Below are positions 14,197-15,896 of a stretch of 15,896 nucleotides of DNA, piece after piece. Location of the stretch: assembly GCA_937896505.1 (NCBI GenBank), contig CALBNP010000017.1, forward strand, positions 1 through 15,896, in the 5' to 3' direction. Each line of letters begins with the position of its first letter. The stretch's first letter is position 1. The notes under the pieces were generated by a model that did no database searches, was not told where the DNA came from, and saw only the letters and a list, made by a program, of their open reading frames with translations. The stretch comes from an uncultured Bacteroidales bacterium (GTDB lineage Bacteria > Bacteroidota > Bacteroidia > Bacteroidales > F082). A program made the translations under genes and the position numbers.

Positions 14197-14274
14197 GAAA
14201 TGAAGCCGGAAAAACGGACGAAAGAAGCTTACCTAAAGTCACCAAACCGAATTATAAACCTTTATCCCCGCTAC

Positions 14275-14322
14275 CCACTCCGCGGAATACAAAAGACCTC
14301 CCTTCGGGGAGGTTGGGAGTGG
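14275..14322. repeat. Nested palindrome, REP-like hairpin
   Basis: The inner hairpin CCTCCC-TTCG-GGGAGG (14297-14312) has a stable UUCG tetraloop. An outer pair CCACTCC (14275-14281) and GGAGTGG (14316-14322) encloses it. There is no T-run and the ATG at 14331 is only 8 bp away, so it is not a normal terminator. The GC-rich imperfect-palindrome form suggests a dispersed REP-type element or a translation-control hairpin. Confidence 0.5.
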
Positions 14323-14330
14323 AAAACAAG

Positions 14331-14729
14331 ATGGCAAAGATAACCCCCATCAACGTAATCAAAGGCATCAGTGGCAAGTACGGCAAAGGATCGAACGACT
14401 ACTTCGCCACCAACTCATCGAGCAACAAGATCCGTCTTGCAAAGCTCAGCAACCCATTCAAAGGCCCGGCCTCCGAGAAGCAGTTGGAGCAACAGGCGAA
14501 ATTCGCTGCCCGTTTGGCTGCGGCAAGCGCTTGGCTCAACGCCAACAAGCCCAACGAGGCGAATGGCCCAAAGGGTACCGAGTTGTATCAGTATGCCCAG
14601 AAGCTGAAACTCCAATACGAGCTCAGCAACATCACCCAAGTGCTCTACAAGTACATGGATGAGAACAACGTCATCAACCTTCCAGTGGCAGCTGCCAACT
14701 CATCAGGACCTGCTATCCTGCATGGATAA
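14331..14729 (+). CDS. 132-aa conserved-looking protein, phage/ICE-type
   Basis: Not firmly recognised. It starts MAKITPINVIKGISGKYGKG and continues with a DYFATNSSSNKIRLAK strand, then NPFKGPASEKQLEQQAKFA and an alanine-rich helix. The order (short basic start, SGKxG, a beta strand, NPxxxxxEKQxxQQxKF) recalls small DUF6266-like proteins of Bacteroidales mobile elements whose function is unknown. The ATG at 14331 is chosen because the family-like MAKI start sits there; the frame is open further upstream only through the repeat-rich leader and the hairpin. In many related clusters this position holds an HU-like protein, which this is not. A strong terminator follows, so it is transcribed separately from its own promoter or by read-through from DUF4248. 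Confidence 0.72.
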   Translation: MAKITPINVIKGISGKYGKGSNDYFATNSSSNKIRLAKLSNPFKGPASEKQLEQQAKFAARLAAASAWLNANKPNEANGPKGTELYQYAQKLKLQYELSNITQVLYKYMDENNVINLPVAAANSSGPAILHG

Positions 14730-14767
14730 GGTTGAAACCACAAGGCATCACCACCTGATGACAAGCC

Positions 14768-14806
14768 AGCCCCGGTACCGCAAGGTGCTGGGGCTGCGCT
14801 GTTTTT
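14768..14806 (+). terminator. Strong rho-independent terminator
   Basis: A 12-bp stem (14768-14779 with 14784-14795, two G-U pairs) is closed by a GCAA tetraloop and followed by TTTTT at 14802-14806. It ends the transcript of the 132-aa gene and marks the end of the plus-strand module. Confidence 0.85.
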
Positions 14807-14818
14807 AGGGCAATATAA

Positions 14819-14932
14819 ATAGACCCTGAGCAAAACATCCTTGATTTCGAGGACGACGACAGCATCACGATAGATGACCTCGACATCGAGGGCATCAACA
14901 GGATGGCGGCAAAAGTCTCCCCAAACCTTTAG
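14819..14932 (+). pseudogene. Possible 3' remnant of a gene
   Basis: A 37-codon frame is open from just after a TAA (14816-14818) to TAG at 14930-14932. It has no upstream ATG but reads coding-like: LDFEDDDSITIDDLDIEGI then NRMAAKVSPNL. The acidic composition and sharp stop resemble the C-terminus of a protein whose 5' part is gone, the junction being near the terminator. It could also be chance. Confidence 0.25.
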
Positions 14933-14988
14933 TCCTCATCAACAAACCCTTATCTAAAATCTCAAAGAAAATGTGACAATTTGCTTAT

Positions 14989-15896
14989 TCAATTGATTTT
15001 CACCCGATAGAGGCTTCTCCTGTCGCCATTCTGCTTCCTTGAATCCAAGAAAAGATAATAGGCGTAGCCATCGTAAACCTGAATCTTTGTCGGGAAATAA
15101 TGTTGGTCCAATTTATAGGCCTCGCCGACATTGCCGTTTTTCAGATTGATTTCTTTCAGCGTCACCATGCCGTCCGTGATGAACTGTCCGTAGCATTTTC
15201 CTTTGGCGACATCCACAATCACGTTTTCTTCCCAAGGGTTGGGATTGTTTATTTTCAAATTCTTTCCATAGCCAGATTTTCTATGAAAGGCAATGACACT
15301 TTTCCACAAAAACTCACCCAAATTGTCGTAGACATACAAATTATCATTTTCAAAATCAAACAGATAAAGCCGATTATTGATTGAAATCACGGGGCTATAG
15401 ACAGGCTTAAAAAACAATCGCATTTTAGGATTATCCCGATAATCGAATTTCTTTGCCTCTTCCTCTTGGGTAATTGGATCAAACGCCGCCGGATTATTAT
15501 AAAATTCTATTGGCTTGTTGGCGTTAGCATATATTTTCCCTGACCTGATTTGCTCTTGTTCGGCTTTAATCACTTGTATCCATTCTGTTCCCAGCCCTTT
15601 CTCTAACGCACCTCCTTTCAAAGCATTCGCTTCACGCAAATTATCCGATCCCCAGTTTTCCAATATTTCAAGTTTCTCACCCTCAATAGGTTCAAGCAAA
15701 TGTTGTTTCCTTGTATTTTTATTTGCAACCACATAAACGATATATTGGTTAAGCATCATATAGTTTTGCTGCACAATGACGCTATCGGTCGCGGCAACAA
15801 TCGGTTTCAACACCTTATTATATCTGTCGATGTCGTTACCATAGAGCAGATGCAAATCCTTGCCGTCGCAATAGACCTGATAGATTGAGTCGGCAC
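14989..15896 (-). CDS. C-terminal part of a possible beta-propeller-like protein
   Basis: The frame is open from the right edge to a TGA at 14989-14991, giving about 301 residues without a start in the window, so this is a partial gene. Repeated strands such as RLYLFDFENDNLYVYDNLGE and YFPTKIQVYDGYAYYLFLD, with turn aspartates and asparagines, suggest a beta-propeller or similar all-beta fold, as in Bacteroidales six-bladed surface lipoproteins. The N-terminus, where a lipoprotein signal would be, is outside the window. It points opposite to the module on its left and has no evident link to it. Family assignment is tentative. Confidence 0.6.
   Translation of the reverse strand, partial: ADSIYQVYCDGKDLHLLYGNDIDRYNKVLKPIVAATDSVIVQQNYMMLNQYIVYVVANKNTRKQHLLEPIEGEKLEILENWGSDNLREANALKGGALEKGLGTEWIQVIKAEQEQIRSGKIYANANKPIEFYNNPAAFDPITQEEEAKKFDYRDNPKMRLFFKPVYSPVISINNRLYLFDFENDNLYVYDNLGEFLWKSVIAFHRKSGYGKNLKINNPNPWEENVIVDVAKGKCYGQFITDGMVTLKEINLKNGNVGEAYKLDQHYFPTKIQVYDGYAYYLFLDSRKQNGDRRSLYRVKIN

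Overview
The window looks like an accessory (mobile or defence-rich) region of a Bacteroidales chromosome, probably Bacteroides, Prevotella or Phocaeicola. The clues are a BT4734/BF3469-type protein followed by PriCT-2/DUF3987 and DUF4248 genes, a set that is characteristic of this order. Several upstream regions also carry Bacteroidetes-type promoter boxes (TAnnTTTG). No tRNA, rRNA, CRISPR array or transposase was recognised.

Left part (1-4662, minus strand). An SNF2-type helicase with a C-terminal DUF3883 nuclease-like domain is followed 4 bp later by a DUF1156 DNA methylase. This pair is the core of the helicase/DUF1156-methylase/DUF499-ATPase family of predicted anti-phage cassettes. The methylase frame stops after about 401 codons, at position 21. 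It keeps the AdoMet-binding motif DPFAGGG, but no catalytic (N/D/S)PP(Y/F) motif precedes the stop, so it looks truncated or frameshifted.

Middle-left (4933-8953, minus strand). Five tightly packed genes form one apparent operon, in transcription order: a GNAT acetyltransferase fused to a PUA/EVE-like domain, an ASCH (PUA-fold) protein, an adenylate-kinase-like P-loop protein fused to a TIGR04255-like domain, a 65-aa unknown protein, and a ComEC-type metallo-beta-lactamase hydrolase. Three of the four junctions overlap and the other has a 10-bp gap. I do not know this set as a named system, and it is the best candidate here for an undescribed conflict or nucleic-acid-surveillance system.

Middle (8954-11241). 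A 664-bp gene-poor spacer holds divergent promoter candidates and a near-perfect 26-bp palindrome. It leads to a plus-strand gene for an unrecognised 391-aa protein with a strong terminator. Next comes an array of ATCAAG motifs spaced about 21 bp (two helical turns), which resembles iterons or a phased binding array.

Right part (11242-14806, plus strand). A primase-polymerase-like BT4734 protein, a PriCT-2/DUF3987 helicase-like protein with an altered P-loop, and a DUF4248 protein form one operon. A separate promoter, a repeat-rich leader and a 132-aa small protein follow, ending in a strong terminator. Split primase and helicase-like proteins beside the phased array suggest a replication or mobilisation module, but that is inference.

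Right edge (14989-15896, minus strand). The 3' part of an unrelated gene, possibly a beta-propeller-like surface protein, runs off the window.
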